Assembly (NCBI GenBank): GCA_021555075.1 | Contig: JAKGBX010000002.1 | Location: forward strand, 305,001-369,000 | Length of the DNA stretch: 64,000 nt | Source of the DNA: Rhodobacteraceae bacterium LMO-JJ12 | GTDB taxonomy: Bacteria > Pseudomonadota > Alphaproteobacteria > Rhodobacterales > Rhodobacteraceae | Direction: 5' to 3' | Part shown: one piece after another, positions 14,453 to 23,627 of the stretch | Position numbering within the stretch: position 1 is the stretch's first letter | Layout: each line of letters begins with the position of its first letter | Notes under the pieces: generated by a model | What the model saw: the letters and a program-made list of their open reading frames with translations, nothing else | Databases searched by the model: none | Told to the model about the DNA's origin: nothing | Made by a program: the position numbers and the translations under genes

Positions 14453-15814
14453 TCAGGTTGGCAATTCCACGGGGCCTACGTGCTGCAGCGTGACGATGAC
14501 GGCAAACGTACCCTTGCCTGTTCCGCCCTCGAAACTGACGGTTCCGCCGTGCAACTCGGCAATCCGCAAGACAATCGAGAGCCCGAGGCCGCACCCCTGC
14601 CGCCCGCTCCCCGCCACACGGTAAAATCTGTCAAACACCCTGTCCTGCAAGTCCGGGGGAATGCCGGGTCCGCTGTCGGTGATCCGAAGAATGACGGTCT
14701 GATCGGAGGTCTCAACAGAGGCCGTCACCTCGCCGCCCCTGGGGGTGTAGCGAACCGCATTATCAAGCAGATTGCGAAGCATGATGCGAAGAAGATCAGC
14801 GTTCCCGCTCACAACCGCCAGATCGGAAAGCATGTCAGCCGCCCCCAGATCGATACCATCGGCTCCCGCCTTGGGCGCTATTGCCGCAACGCATTCGATT
14901 ACCAAATCTGATAGGTTCACCGGCTCGGTGACACCGACGATCGCATCCCGATCCAACCGCGATAGCACAAGCAGTTGTTCCACCAGGCGTGCGCCCCGAT
15001 CGGCACCTTCGATCACCCCGACAAGTGCCGAAGCGCAGTTGTCCGCATCCCGCTCCAACCGGGCAACCTGGGCATGGGTCTTGATCGCGGCGAGCGGGGT
15101 GCGCAACTCATGCGCGGCATCGGTGGCAAAATGGCGTTCGCGTTCAAGAAGCACGGCGATCCGTCCGAACAACCGGTCAAGCGCCTCAAGAAGCGGGCGG
15201 ATTTCATCGGGTGCGTCGTCGACACCGATTGGCCGCATGTCATCGGGGCTGCGCCATTCGACCACCGAGGTGACGTTTCGCAACGGTCGCAGCCCCCAAC
15301 CCACCGACAGCCAGATCAACCCTCCGAGCAGCGGAATTGCGACCCAGAGCGGATGCAGGATGTGAACTGCAACGAGGTCGGCGAACTTCCCCTTCACATC
15401 ATGGCGCAGCGCCACCTCGACTGAGCGCCCTTCGCCATCTGATGTTCCGAACACGCGCCAGATCTGACTATCGGCGGCGGCATCGTGAAACCCTGATTGC
15501 CAACGGTCCGTTGGAAAACCCGGCGACGCCACCGTCTCGCGCGCCGCCCCGCCTGCGCCAGCATGGACACGGAAGGCGATTATATGATCTGCATCGGCCT
15601 CCGGTTGATGCAGCATCGCTTCATTCAGATCGTCCGGCGGCAGGCGGTCGAGCAGAACAAGCAGGAGATCGGCCGATTGTACAAGATGGGTGTCCAGCAT
15701 CTCGTCAATCAGTTGTCTTGTATCGAGATAGGTAAAGAATGCCGTGGCCAGCCAGGCGGCAATGATGCTGCCGCCGAGAATCACCAGCAACCGTTGGCGC
15801 AGCGAACGGATCAT
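14453..15814 (-). CDS. Sensor histidine kinase (QseC/CopS-like)
   Basis: The 453-aa kinase has a first membrane helix at ~9-29, a periplasmic loop of about 130 residues and a second helix around 160-180 (LWVAIPLLGGLIWLSVGWGL). The H box follows (ATDAAHELRTPLAAIKTHAQ, phospho-His at about residue 243). Then come an N box (LLDNAVRYTPRGG), G1 (DSGPGIP) and G2 (GLGLSI). ATG overlaps the stop of the response regulator (ATGA), so both are co-translated. With the metal-resistance neighbours it probably senses periplasmic copper or another metal, but the loop has no obvious Met/His cluster, so the signal is inferred from context only. Confidence 0.88.
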   Translation of the reverse strand: MIRSLRQRLLVILGGSIIAAWLATAFFTYLDTRQLIDEMLDTHLVQSADLLLVLLDRLPPDDLNEAMLHQPEADADHIIAFRVHAGAGGAARETVASPGFPTDRWQSGFHDAAADSQIWRVFGTSDGEGRSVEVALRHDVKGKFADLVAVHILHPLWVAIPLLGGLIWLSVGWGLRPLRNVTSVVEWRSPDDMRPIGVDDAPDEIRPLLEALDRLFGRIAVLLERERHFATDAAHELRTPLAAIKTHAQVARLERDADNCASALVGVIEGADRGARLVEQLLVLSRLDRDAIVGVTEPVNLSDLVIECVAAIAPKAGADGIDLGAADMLSDLAVVSGNADLLRIMLRNLLDNAVRYTPRGGEVTASVETSDQTVILRITDSGPGIPPDLQDRVFDRFYRVAGSGRQGCGLGLSIVLRIAELHGGTVSFEGGTGKGTFAVIVTLQHVGPVELPT

Positions 15815-16476
15815 CTGTCGCCTACCGCGATGATATAGCCGACGCCACGGATGGTGCGAATGAGTTCCGCATAAAGCTTCCGGCGCAGGTTGTGGATGTA
15901 GACTTCGATCGTGTTGCTGCCGATCTCCTCGCCCCAGCCATAAAGGCTGTCTTCCAGCTGGCTGCGGGTGCGCACCCGCCCTGCATTCATCATCAGTTCC
16001 TGCAAGGTGGCGAATTCACGCGCGGACAACTCCACCTTTTGGCCGTCCAGAAACACCGCATGGCTGGCCAAATCGAGCGCGACCCTGCCATGCTGCAGAA
16101 GCGGGCCCGCCGCACCCTTTGAGCGGCGCAGCAGGGCGCGCAGCCGCGCCTGAAGCTCGGCCAGTTCGAACGGTTTGATCAGGTAATCGTCACCCCCCGC
16201 ATCAAGCCCGGAAACGCGGTCGGCAAGAGTGTCTCGGGCGGTCAAGACGAGGACAGGGGTTGGGTCCTTCGATACACGCAGCCGCCTGAGCAATGTCAGC
16301 CCGTTGATGCCCGGCAATCCGAGGTCGAGGACGACGGCGTCATAGGAATTGGTGTGCAACGCTGCTTCGCCATCAAGACCGTCGACGACCCAGTCGACCG
16401 CCCAACCGGCTTGGGCAAGCCCTGTGGACACGCCCTTGCCCAGAAGGGTATCGTCTTCGACCAACAGAATGCGCAT
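15811..16476 (-). CDS. OmpR-family response regulator (QseB/CopR-like)
   Basis: The receiver domain (RILLVEDDTLLGKGVSTGL, phosphorylated Asp in VVLDLGLPGINGL at about residue 51, Lys in LIKPF) is followed by an OmpR winged helix (ELSAREFATLQELM, YIHNLRRKL, VRGVGYII). The total of 221 aa is typical. ATG at 16476 is used; a TTG six codons upstream also keeps the frame but makes an unusual N-terminus. It lies between a secreted protein gene upstream and its kinase downstream on the same strand. DNA targets are not evident nearby. Confidence 0.9.
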   Translation of the reverse strand: MRILLVEDDTLLGKGVSTGLAQAGWAVDWVVDGLDGEAALHTNSYDAVVLDLGLPGINGLTLLRRLRVSKDPTPVLVLTARDTLADRVSGLDAGGDDYLIKPFELAELQARLRALLRRSKGAAGPLLQHGRVALDLASHAVFLDGQKVELSAREFATLQELMMNAGRVRTRSQLEDSLYGWGEEIGSNTIEVYIHNLRRKLYAELIRTIRGVGYIIAVGDR

Positions 16477-16554
16477 CGTCCCAACGAACCTCAATTTTCT
16501 ACAATTTCATACCGTCATAACACTGAACGTCAGAACCGGTACCGAGACAAGTGC

Positions 16555-16576
16555 GGGCCGCGATCTCTTGCGGCCC
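16555..16576 (-). terminator. Hairpin between secreted-protein gene and response regulator
   Basis: GGGCCGC (16555-16561) and GCGGCCC (16570-16576) make a 7-bp GC stem located 29 bases past the stop of the 157-aa gene. There is no clear T-tract, so it may be a weak terminator or attenuator before the regulator gene. Confidence 0.35.
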
Positions 16577-16604
16577 GTGGGTCTTGTGGCTCTGATCGCC
16601 CGGA

Positions 16605-17078
16605 TCAATCCAGCGGCTGCCAACCGGGATGCTCGAAATGCTCGCCATAGGCATTGAGGGCCTGCACGATCATCACCGCGCCCGCGCGGGGCTCGCTCCC
16701 GGCCTCCATGTCGGATGCACCTTCGATGACCTGTCCGAGAACGCTGTGCAGTTGCTCATCGACCTCTGGCTCCAATACGCAGTTCTCGATCATGAAGTTG
16801 GTCTGCTCCATCACCGTAGCAGCCAGCGACTTATAATCTTCAGCCGGGAGGCGATCTTCGTGGATCGCGGCAAGCTGTCCGGCGAGCGCATTGCGAATGG
16901 CATCCATACCTTTGTGCATGTTGTCGTCGCCTTGCCATTTCTCACCTGCATTCAGCGACAAGGCAAGCTCGCTTGCGCCATGTCCCTGATGAGAACTGCT
17001 CTGTGCGAAGCCGGGGGCGGCAGCAAGGGAAAGTGCAATCCCGAACAACGCCGGTGCGATATATTTGACAGTAAACAT
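16605..17078 (-). CDS. Secreted periplasmic protein, unknown, 157 aa
   Basis: The N-terminus (KYIAPALFGIALSLAAAPGFAQ) is a classical signal peptide with an AxA-like site at about residue 25. The mature part starts SSSHQGHGASE and is helical, with a His/Asp-rich patch GDDNMHKGMDAIRNALAGQL. A single Cys is in FMIENCVLEPEVDEQL. I recall similar short proteins in alphaproteobacterial copper clusters but cannot name the family. It is the first gene of a leftward group with the response regulator and kinase, and is divergent from copA. Function unknown; periplasmic metal binding is a guess. Confidence 0.7.
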   Translation of the reverse strand: MFTVKYIAPALFGIALSLAAAPGFAQSSSHQGHGASELALSLNAGEKWQGDDNMHKGMDAIRNALAGQLAAIHEDRLPAEDYKSLAATVMEQTNFMIENCVLEPEVDEQLHSVLGQVIEGASDMEAGSEPRAGAVMIVQALNAYGEHFEHPGWQPLD

Positions 17079-17326
17079 TTCAGGTCTCCTTTTAAGATCC
17101 TTTTTGGCATCTCGATGGACGCGCTGGATCCTGTCTGAGCACTGTTCCTTAAACGCCGCTTAAAGCGATGGTCCAAAACCTGTATTACTCGGGATTTTAT
17201 CAAACCTCTTCGCAGTGTGAGCTTCGATTTCGCCCTAAGAAGTCGTTCCAAGGCTCGCGAGGTTCTGTTCGAGCCTGTGTTGCGCATTGGACCTGTGAGA
17301 GCGAATACGGGCATCACGAAAGGAGC

Positions 17327-17357
17327 TTGACCCTCCAGTAACTGGATAGCTTAGACG
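17327..17357 (+). promoter_or_regulatory. MerR/CueR-type promoter-operator of copA
   Basis: TTGACC (17327-17332) is followed by the perfect dyad CCAGT-A-ACTGG centred on 17340, and a candidate -10 TAGACG at 17352 gives a 19-bp spacer. The long spacer with a dyad between the boxes is the hallmark of promoters activated by MerR-family metal sensors. It lies 30 bases before copA in the 308-base divergent gap (17079-17386), which otherwise holds nothing I can identify. See the finding on the five shared sites. Confidence 0.7.
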
Positions 17358-17386
17358 GAAATAAATCAGAAGAAAGTTGGCAGGAC

Positions 17387-19720
17387 ATGGAACATGATCA
17401 TTCGCACGCAAAGTCGAGCATTCCGGAGGGAGCCGAAACGGCTAAGGACCCGGTCTGCGGCATGACAGTCGCGCTTGGGCCCGACACGCTTCACGCGGAG
17501 TTTCAGGACGAGACCTTCCATTTCTGCTCCGAGAACTGTCATGTCAGGTTCAAGGCCGATCCGTGGTTCTACGCCTCGGGGCGGGCCGCCGGGCAAAAGA
17601 AAACCGCTCCGGCCGACGCGCAGTACACCTGCCCGATGCACCCCGAGATCGTCCGCGATGTGCCGGGGGACTGCCCGATCTGCGGCATGGCGCTGGAGCC
17701 AATCATGCCCTCGGAAGAGCCCAGTGAGGAACTGAACGACTTCACCCGCCGGATGTGGATCTCGTCTGTGGCAGCGGTGCCGCTTATCATCCTGGCGATG
17801 GGTGAAATGGTCGCCCTGCCGGTGCGCGACTGGATCGGGCATCAGACGGCCAGCTATCTGGAGTTTGTGCTGGCAACGCCGATCGTGCTCTGGGCGGCCT
17901 TGCCGTTCTTCAAGCGTGGCTGGGAGTCGGTGCTGAACCGCTCGCCCAACATGTGGACCCTGATCAGCCTCGGCGTGGCGGCGGCCTATCTCTATTCGCT
18001 GGTCGCGACATTCCTGCCCGGCGTGTTTCCGGAACAATACCGGACGGGTGAAGCTGTCGGCAACTATTTCGAGGCGGCGGTGGTGATCGTGACGCTGGTC
18101 TTTGTCGGGCAGGTGTTGGAGTTGCGCGCCCGCGAACGCACCGGCGACGCGATCCGCGCATTGCTGGACCTCGCGCCCAAGATCGCGCGACGGATCCTGC
18201 CCGATGGCACCGAATATGACGCACCGCTGGAACACATCATGGAGGGCGACCGGCTGCGGGTGCGCCCCGGCGATGCCGTGCCGGTGGATGGCGTGGTGAT
18301 CGAGGGGCGATCCAGCCTCGATGAAAGCATGCTGACGGGCGAGTCGATGCCGGTGGAAAAGGGGCCGGGCGATGCGGTGACCGGGGCCACAATAAACCAT
18401 AACGGCAGCCTCGTGATCGAGGCGGGCAAGGTGGGTGCCGACACCGTGCTGGCGCAGATCGTAGCCATGGTGTCGAATGCGCGCCGCTCCCGTGCGCCGA
18501 TTCAGGGGCTGGCTGACCGGGTCTCGGCGATCTTCGTCCCGACCGTGGTGGCGGTCGCGATTATCGCATTCGCCGTCTGGATGATCTTCGGACCGGAACC
18601 GGCACTGGTCTTTGCCATCGCCTCGGCGGTCTCGGTTCTGATCATCGCCTGCCCCTGTGCGCTTGGGTTGGCGACGCCGATCTCGATCACCACGGCGGCG
18701 GGGCGCGGGGCGCAGGCCGGGGTGTTGATCAAGGATGCCGAGGCGCTGGAGCGTATGGCAGCCGTTGATATGCTGATCGTCGACAAGACCGGGACGCTGA
18801 CCATGGGCAAGCCGAAGCTGACCGATACCGTCGTGCTTGGGGGACTGCCGCAAGCCGACCTCTTGTCCCTTGCCGCTGCGCTGGAGCGTGGCTCGGAGCA
18901 CCCGCTGGCCGAGGCGATTGTCGAGGGGGCTGAAGCGCAAGGTGCGGCGCGGCAGGAGGCGACGGATTTCGAGGCGATCACCGGCAAGGGCGTGCGCGGC
19001 AAGGTCAATGGGCGCACAGTGGCGCTCGGCAATAGCGCGATGATGCAAGAGATGGGGTTGGATACCGCCACAGCGGAGGCAGAGGCCGACGCCCTGCGCG
19101 CGATGGGCAAGACGGCGATGTTCATTGCGGTCGATGGTGCGCTTGCCGGCATCGTGGCGGTTGCCGACCCGATCAAGGACAGCAGCGCAGAGGCGATCAA
19201 GGAGCTACATGCACAGGGGCTGCGTATCATCATGGCGACCGGCGACAATGAACGGACGGGTCAGGCGGTAGCGAGCAAGCTCGGCATCGACGAGGTGCGC
19301 GCGGGCGTGTTGCCCGAGGCCAAGAAAGACCTGATCGACCAGTTGCGAACCAAGGGCCACAAGATCGCGATGGCGGGTGACGGGGTGAACGATGCCCCCG
19401 CGCTGGCCGCAGCCGACGTCGGCATCGCCATGGGCACCGGCGCCGACGTGGCGATGGAAAGCGCCGGCATCACCCTGCTGGGCGGCGACCTGATGGGCAT
19501 CGTGCGGGCGCGCAAACTGGCGCGCGCCACGCTGCGCAACATCAAGCAGAACCTGTTCTTTGCCTTCGCCTACAATGCGCTCGGGGTGCCTATTGCGGCC
19601 GGGCTGCTATATCCCGTGACCGGGTTGCTGCTGTCGCCGATGATCGCCGCGGCGGCGATGAGCCTGTCTTCGGTGTCGGTCATCACCAACGCCCTGCGCC
19701 TGCGGCGGCTTGATCTATAG
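17387..19720 (+). CDS. copA: Cu(I)-exporting P-type ATPase with YHS and HMBD domains
   Basis: The 777-aa protein has a His-rich start and a YHS domain (~20-65, DPVCGM, FCSENC). A heavy-metal-binding domain follows (~80-105, [19 protein letters not shown]), in place of HMA domains. The core has TGES (~318), CPC at 422-424 followed by [10 protein letters not shown] (copper type), DKTGT (Asp ~466) and [10 protein letters not shown]. It should pump Cu(I) (or Ag) from cytoplasm to periplasm. It is followed after 22 bases by copZ and preceded by a CueR-type operator. Both N-terminal domains bind soft metals through cysteines and may take copper from CopZ. A second copA in the window (48190) is frame-disrupted, so this is the intact copy. 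Confidence 0.93.
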   Translation: MEHDHSHAKSSIPEGAETAKDPVCGMTVALGPDTLHAEFQDETFHFCSENCHVRFKADPWFYASGRAAGQKKTAPADAQYTCPMHPEIVRDVPGDCPICGMALEPIMPSEEPSEELNDFTRRMWISSVAAVPLIILAMGEMVALPVRDWIGHQTASYLEFVLATPIVLWAALPFFKRGWESVLNRSPNMWTLISLGVAAAYLYSLVATFLPGVFPEQYRTGEAVGNYFEAAVVIVTLVFVGQVLELRARERTGDAIRALLDLAPKIARRILPDGTEYDAPLEHIMEGDRLRVRPGDAVPVDGVVIEGRSSLDESMLTGESMPVEKGPGDAVTGATINHNGSLVIEAGKVGADTVLAQIVAMVSNARRSRAPIQGLADRVSAIFVPTVVAVAIIAFAVWMIFGPEPALVFAIASAVSVLIIACPCALGLATPISITTAAGRGAQAGVLIKDAEALERMAAVDMLIVDKTGTLTMGKPKLTDTVVLGGLPQADLLSLAAALERGSEHPLAEAIVEGAEAQGAARQEATDFEAITGKGVRGKVNGRTVALGNSAMMQEMGLDTATAEAEADALRAMGKTAMFIAVDGALAGIVAVADPIKDSSAEAIKELHAQGLRIIMATGDNERTGQAVASKLGIDEVRAGVLPEAKKDLIDQLRTKGHKIAMAGDGVNDAPALAAADVGIAMGTGADVAMESAGITLLGGDLMGIVRARKLARATLRNIKQNLFFAFAYNALGVPIAAGLLYPVTGLLLSPMIAAAAMSLSSVSVITNALRLRRLDL

Positions 19721-19742
19721 GCAATTTCAATAGGAGATAAGC

Positions 19743-19940
19743 ATGAAGAGCTTCCACATCCCCGACATGAGTTGCGGCCATTGTAAGTCAACGGTCGAGA
19801 ATACGATCCATGCTTTGGACCCGGAGGCGCGGGTTGAATTCGACATGCAAGCGCGTCAGATCACACTGGACACCATGGTCGAAGCGATGATCGTGCAGGC
19901 GGCTTTGGCCGCAGCTGGATACCCAGCCACAGCAGCCTGA
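19743..19940 (+). CDS. copZ: CopZ-like copper chaperone (HMA), 65 aa
   Basis: A single HMA domain with the copper site MSCGHC at residues ~9-14 and the usual C-terminal AAGYPA. It binds Cu(I) with the two cysteines and delivers it to CopA, encoded immediately upstream. AGGAG lies just before the ATG. A paralogue with the same MSCGHC motif is at 47839. Third-position GC and size match typical members. Confidence 0.88.
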   Translation: MKSFHIPDMSCGHCKSTVENTIHALDPEARVEFDMQARQITLDTMVEAMIVQAALAAAGYPATAA

Positions 19941-20176
19941 TGCCATGGCCCGATCGAACTCCGACCTTGTTCACTCGGACTAAAGCGGGGGCTGGCATCG
20001 GTGGGTCAGCGGAATCTGATGTCCTATGTCCTAAAGGATGTCAGTGATCTCAACCTTGCGCGGCACGTCCGTGACCGCTGGTGGTCCTGAACCGTGAAAC
20101 TGGATACCTGATTGCCATCCAAACTGGAGGAATGGAATTCCGCCGCAGTTCTGCCCATGGCTCGTTGCCGGCGTGC

Positions 20177-20723
20177 CTATTCGACCTTCTGTCGTGGTGT
20201 CTCCGGGGCAGCATCACCATTGGCCTCGATATCGCTGATGTAGCGCTTCATCTCGGCAATCTCGCCGCGCTGTGCTTCGATGATCGCATCGGCCAGTGCG
20301 CGCACCCGCGGATCAGAAATATCGGCCCGCTCGCTGGTCAGGATGGCAATGGAGTGGTGCGGGATCATCGCGCGCATCCACGCGAGATCTTCCACACTCT
20401 CCTGACTTCGAACAACTCTCCTGACTTCGAACAAGCCACAGCGACACGCCGAAGGTAACGATGGCCCCGGCAAAGATCGCGATGTTGGCTTTTCGGTTGG
20501 AATACATACCCAACATGAAGGCGAGCATGATCACCGCCATAGCTGCGCCCATGTAGAGCGCCATTCACATCCGGGTCTGCGAGAAAAAGACCTGATCCAG
20601 CGCATAGGTATTTAGATACATCAGCCCGAACATCACGACTGTCGATGTTGCCATCATCGCCGCAAACCGACCGCATCCCATTCCGCCGCCTTCATTTTTG
20701 CCTTTTGACGTGTGTTGATCCAT
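20177..20723 (-). pseudogene. DUF305 membrane protein, broken copy
   Basis: Read from ATG 20723 the protein starts MDQHTSKGKNEGGGMGCGRF and continues with the same membrane segments as the intact paralogue at 51662 ([37 protein letters not shown]). It ends in the DUF305 signature [18 protein letters not shown]. Two lesions break it: a TGA at 20567-20565 where the paralogue has Tyr, and a 19-bp tandem duplication at 20396-20433. Deleting one repeat copy rejoins VRSQES to [10 protein letters not shown] in frame. DUF305 proteins are periplasmic, His-rich and common in copper clusters. The intact paralogue may have made this copy dispensable. Confidence 0.85.
20396..20433. repeat. 19-bp perfect tandem duplication
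   Basis: The unit ACTCTCCTGACTTCGAACA occurs twice without gap (20396-20414 and 20415-20433). Because 19 is not a multiple of three it shifts the frame of the DUF305 gene. It looks like a recent slippage or an assembly error. Confidence 0.9.
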
Positions 20724-20938
20724 GGCGTTTCCTTCCTCCTTGCCAAAGGCATACGCCCCATAGGTATCAACCCAGCTAAATGGGGAATTGTTCCATCAGC
20801 GGCTTTCCGTAGCGAGCTAAGAGAAGGAAAACAAACAGAGGACGTTCGATCGGCTTGCCCGTCTCGAAGGACATGAAGTCAGAGGGCAGCGAGGTACGGC
20901 TGTCGCATCGAAGACGGCCGCACCATGCTTTCACGCGG

Positions 20939-21379
20939 CTAATGGATGCCGTTTTCGCGTTGGAGGGCGCGCACATAGGCGACGATGTTAAGCACGTCGC
21001 CTTGGGTGACACCCTTGACCGGCGGCATATTGCCGAATTTCCAGTGATGGGCCCGCACTCCGTTTTTCGCGGCCAGAACGAATGCCATGTCGCCATGGTG
21101 GTTGGGTTCGTAAAACCTGTGCACCAACGGGGGTGCAACACCCTGCTGGCCTTGCGCATTAACACCGTGGCAGGCGGCGCAAACCGCATCAAAGGCCTGC
21201 TTTCCGGTCTGCTCTTGTTCGCCAAGGGATTCAGGCACTGCAACGGCGACAATCGCATCCCCCTGAAGGATAGCGGTATTCGCGCTGCTGGCACCCATGG
21301 TGGTTTCGCCCCGCTGCATGACATACCATGCACCTGCAACCAACACGATCACAGCCAGCAATATTGTACCCCGTCTCAT
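20939..21379 (-). CDS. Membrane-anchored cytochrome c, 146 aa
   Basis: An N-terminal hydrophobic helix (TILLAVIVLVAGAWYVM) serves as anchor or uncleaved signal. The haem motif CAACH is at residues ~69-73. The segment YEPNHHGDMAFVLAAKNGVR and then FGNMPPV supplies a His-rich patch and the axial Met. It is a class I c-type cytochrome in the periplasm. A close paralogue is encoded at 44549 (CAQCH), again next to a multicopper oxidase, so the two probably work as electron partners of those oxidases. It belongs to the leftward group with the cupredoxin, oxidase and TolC genes. Confidence 0.85.
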   Translation of the reverse strand: MRRGTILLAVIVLVAGAWYVMQRGETTMGASSANTAILQGDAIVAVAVPESLGEQEQTGKQAFDAVCAACHGVNAQGQQGVAPPLVHRFYEPNHHGDMAFVLAAKNGVRAHHWKFGNMPPVKGVTQGDVLNIVAYVRALQRENGIH

Positions 21380-21481
21380 CCTTCTCGCTCCTTCGTCTAC
21401 GATTTTTCATTGATTGGGCATCATCTTCATGGTCGTGCCCGGAGGGGGCGCTGACACGCATCGGCGCCCCCAAAAGGTTGT

Positions 21482-22207
21482 TTACTTCAATGTTGTCACG
21501 GTCAGCTTGCCCTTGACCCGGTCAGCGACAAACTCGATGTCCTGGCCTTCTGACATCCGTGCGATTATCGCCTCGTCGGCGCGAAACACCATTGTCATCG
21601 CGGCCATATCAAGGTTGACCAGCGGGCCGTGAATGATGGTTACCTTGCCTGCCTTGGCGTCGATCTTCTTGATCTTGCCGGTGGTGTATACGACATCCGC
21701 CTGTGCCATCTTTTCACCCACGGTAATCGGCCCGTGCATGCCGGATTCGTAATGACCCGGGATCAGGCAGGCGAACTCGAAGGTGCCGGCATTGGTGAAG
21801 GTCCAGATCACCTCGCCAGACCCACCCTCATCAAGACGGACGGAGTTGGGGTCATCATGCTCCATATCCATTTTCGCCATCGCTTTCCCGTGCTCGGCAT
21901 TGCCCTCCATCGTGTCAATTACGAATTCATGCTCCAACTCACCCTTGTTCATGACGTTGAAACGGATGGTCTCGCCCGGTTCAATCTCAAGCGAAGCGGG
22001 CTCAAAGATCATCTCGCTGTCGTCGGTTTCACGCATGATGACGTCAATCGTGCGGTCCACCTTGGCGGGATCACCCGGCATGCCGATCATCATTTCGGCA
22101 TGTTCGCTTGCATGGTCGTCATCATGACCGCCCTTGTGGGCGCCCGCCGCGAAGGCCGGTGTGGACAGTGTGACTGCCAGAATGGTTGTCAAAAGAAGAT
22201 TTTTCAT
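21482..22207 (-). CDS. Cupredoxin fused to CusF-like copper-binding domain
   Basis: After a signal peptide (MKNLLLTTILAVTLSTPAFA) and a His/Asp-rich stretch (HKGGHDDDHASEHAE), residues ~45-155 are a cupredoxin. The type-1 copper ligands are His in ELEHEFVI and the set ACLIPGHYESGM. The last ~75 residues are a CusF-type barrel with MAAMTMVF; the Trp that caps copper in CusF is replaced by Met here (see findings). It probably buffers and relays copper in the periplasm. ATG at 22207 follows AGGAAA; the longer frame from 22249 would spoil the signal peptide. Stop to next gene and co-orientation indicate one operon with the multicopper oxidase upstream. Confidence 0.85.
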   Translation of the reverse strand: MKNLLLTTILAVTLSTPAFAAGAHKGGHDDDHASEHAEMMIGMPGDPAKVDRTIDVIMRETDDSEMIFEPASLEIEPGETIRFNVMNKGELEHEFVIDTMEGNAEHGKAMAKMDMEHDDPNSVRLDEGGSGEVIWTFTNAGTFEFACLIPGHYESGMHGPITVGEKMAQADVVYTTGKIKKIDAKAGKVTIIHGPLVNLDMAAMTMVFRADEAIIARMSEGQDIEFVADRVKGKLTVTTLK

Positions 22208-22257
22208 CAGTGTTTTTCCTGTGGTTTTCTGGTTGGTAAATTGGACCAAAGGGCCGG

Positions 22258-23616
22258 TCAGCCCTTCGAAGTCGGCTTCGGGGTAATCACGGTTTTAGGG
22301 CTGTTGTTGGATGCGAATTCGGGCAGTTCGCCGGTCCACTCATAGGCTTGCTCACCCGGAGGGTTCTCGTACCAGCCGGGATCGGAGTAATCGTCCACAT
22401 CGATACCATCGCGTACCTTTACAACCGAAAACATGCCGCCCATTTCGATCGGCCCATAAGGGCCCCAGCCTGTCATCATCGCGACGGTATTGTCCGGCAG
22501 GGGCATTTCCATCTTGCCCATGTCGGCCATGCCGGCGGTGCCCATCGGCATGTATTCAGGCTGGAATTCGCGGATCTTCCGGGTCAGCGGTTTCTTGTTG
22601 ACCCCGATAAACGTCGGCACATCGTGGCCCATGGCGTTCATCGTGTGGTGGGACTTGTGACAATGGATTGCCCAGTCGCCCAGATGGTCGGCGGTGAACT
22701 CATAGGCGCGCATCGCCCCCACGGGGATGTCGATGCTGACCTCGGGCCATTGCGCGGCCTCTGGCACCCAGCCGCCATCCGTGCAGGTGACCTTGAAGTC
22801 GTAGCCGTGCATGTGGATCGGGTGGTTCGTCATCGTCAAGTTACCCACCCGTACACGCACCTTGTCGCCCTTGTTCACGACAAGCGGGTCGATGTCTGGG
22901 AAGATCCGGCTGTTCCACGTCCAGAGGTTGAAATCCGTCATCGTCATGATGCGCGGCACATAGGTCCCCGGATCGATGTCGAACGCGTTCAGCATGATCA
23001 GGAAATCACGGTCCACCGGCATGAAGGTCGGGTCCTTGGGGTGGACCACGAACATGCCCATCATACCCATCGCCATCTGCACCATCTCATCAGCGTGCGG
23101 GTGGTACATGAAGGTGCCGGATTTGATCAGGTCAAACTCGTAGACGTAGGTCTTGCCCGGTGGAATGCCGGGATGGCTCAGCCCGCCGACGCCGTCCATG
23201 CCCGAGGGCAGGATCATGCCATGCCAATGCACGGTCGTGTGTTCCGGCAGCCTGTTGGTGACGTAAATGCGAACCCGATCGCCCTCTACCGCCTCGATGG
23301 TGGGGCCGGTCGATTGGCCGTTATAGCCCCACAAATGCGCGATCATGCCATCGGCCAGTTCGCGCTCGACCGGTTCGGCAACGAGGTGAAATTCCTTGAT
23401 TCCATTGTTCATCCGGTGCGGCAGGGTCCAACCGTTCAGTGTGACGACAGGGTTGTAGTCCGGCCCTGTCGAGGGGCGAGGAGTGATCGCGGTGGCAGCA
23501 CTGTCCATCTGGGCTGCTTCTGGCAAGCCCATGTTCGAGGTCTTGCCCCATGCTTGGGATGAAACGAGCGCGGCCCCTGCGGCCCCGGCTCCGAGTAGTT
23601 GACGTCTGTTTATCAT
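22258..23616 (-). CDS. Multicopper oxidase (CopA/CueO-like), 452 aa
   Basis: The Tat-like start (NRRQLLGAGAAGAALV) points to export in folded form. The four copper-binding segments are present in order: TVHWHGM, MYHPHAD, HPIHMHGYDF and HCHKSHHTMNAM. The C-terminal ~110 residues include Met-rich stretches (MPMGTAGMADMGKMEMP), typical of Cu(I)-oxidising members. It should oxidise Cu(I) to Cu(II) in the periplasm, passing electrons to O2 or another partner. At 452 aa it is shorter than most three-domain enzymes but has all ligand motifs. A second oxidase is at 45180, so the two are probably not identical in role. Confidence 0.9.
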   Translation of the reverse strand: MINRRQLLGAGAAGAALVSSQAWGKTSNMGLPEAAQMDSAATAITPRPSTGPDYNPVVTLNGWTLPHRMNNGIKEFHLVAEPVERELADGMIAHLWGYNGQSTGPTIEAVEGDRVRIYVTNRLPEHTTVHWHGMILPSGMDGVGGLSHPGIPPGKTYVYEFDLIKSGTFMYHPHADEMVQMAMGMMGMFVVHPKDPTFMPVDRDFLIMLNAFDIDPGTYVPRIMTMTDFNLWTWNSRIFPDIDPLVVNKGDKVRVRVGNLTMTNHPIHMHGYDFKVTCTDGGWVPEAAQWPEVSIDIPVGAMRAYEFTADHLGDWAIHCHKSHHTMNAMGHDVPTFIGVNKKPLTRKIREFQPEYMPMGTAGMADMGKMEMPLPDNTVAMMTGWGPYGPIEMGGMFSVVKVRDGIDVDDYSDPGWYENPPGEQAYEWTGELPEFASNNSPKTVITPKPTSKG

Positions 23617-23627
23617 GTCCGTTCCTT

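Noticed and set aside
17366-19048. Long antisense frame of 560 codons over copA
   Set aside because: His/Arg-rich translation typical of the opposite strand of a high-GC gene; copA itself is certain.
20744-20938. Possible small gene between the DUF305 pseudogene and cytochrome c
   Set aside because: Minus-strand frame 20776-21339 overlaps the cytochrome gene and is its shadow; nothing else is coding.
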